14,468 nt of DNA. Source: Frondihabitans sp. Its GTDB lineage: Bacteria; Actinomycetota; Actinomycetes; Actinomycetales; Microbacteriaceae. A program made the position numbers and the translations under genes. The stretch lies in assembly GCA_025464735.1 (NCBI GenBank), contig JAODMX010000536.1:1-14468 (forward strand), in the 5' to 3' direction. The notes under the pieces were generated by a model that was not told the DNA's origin, made no database searches, and was given only the letters and a program-made list of their open reading frames with translations. This document shows, piece by piece, positions 14,047 to 14,468 of this stretch; the stretch's first letter is position 1; every line of letters starts with the position of its first letter.

Positions 14047-14468
<422 letters not shown>

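Overview
The window is very GC-rich, gene-dense DNA with third-position G/C bias, many 1-4 base gene overlaps, strong AGGAGG-type ribosome sites next to apparently leaderless genes, and a DtxR/IdeR-like iron box. This fits an Actinomycetota chromosome, probably of the Microbacteriaceae type; the family-level guess is inference. I see no rRNA, tRNA, CRISPR array, insertion sequence or phage gene. Both ends cut through genes.

Layout. (1) 1-3094, plus strand: the end of a small sugar/polyol catabolic operon. It holds a triose-phosphate-isomerase-fold enzyme resembling erythrulose-phosphate isomerases, a short-chain dehydrogenase coupled to it by an ATGA overlap, a DUF1349 protein, and a LysR regulator with a T-N11-A dyad in its own upstream region. 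(2) 3122-5068, minus strand: a MarR repressor and an MFS exporter. The marR promoter is compact, apparently leaderless and overlapped by a dyad. (3) 5075-12423, minus strand: an extracytoplasmic redox and metal block. Read in the direction of transcription it contains a VIT1/CCC1 iron/manganese transporter behind an iron box, a two-component response regulator and sensor kinase, a ferric-reductase-like membrane flavocytochrome, an FMN-binding protein with a flavinylation motif, the ApbE flavin transferase that would modify it, and a Tat-exported phospholipase C/acid phosphatase-type phosphoesterase. All neighbours are tightly packed. (4) 12473-13558, minus strand: a saccharopine-dehydrogenase-like oxidoreductase. 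(5) 13678-14468, plus strand: a KmtR-like ArsR metal sensor overlapping a cation diffusion facilitator whose N-terminus carries an uninterrupted (His-Glu)n tract.

How the genes work together (inference). The reductase would pass electrons from cytoplasmic NAD(P)H through FAD and haem to the outer face of the membrane. The FMN-binding lipid- or membrane-anchored protein, flavinylated by ApbE, would receive them. The adjacent sensor kinase/regulator and the iron box upstream of the VIT1 gene suggest control by metal or envelope state. The KmtR/CDF pair adds Ni/Co-type efflux.

The most notable oddity is a single-base frameshift in the FMN-binding gene, between its Ser/Thr-rich linker and an otherwise intact flavin domain. 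Either the electron-transfer chain is broken in this strain or the base is a sequencing error. No wholly novel system is evident. The most useful leads are the frameshifted flavinylated module, the regulatory dyads, and the slippage-prone His-Glu tract.
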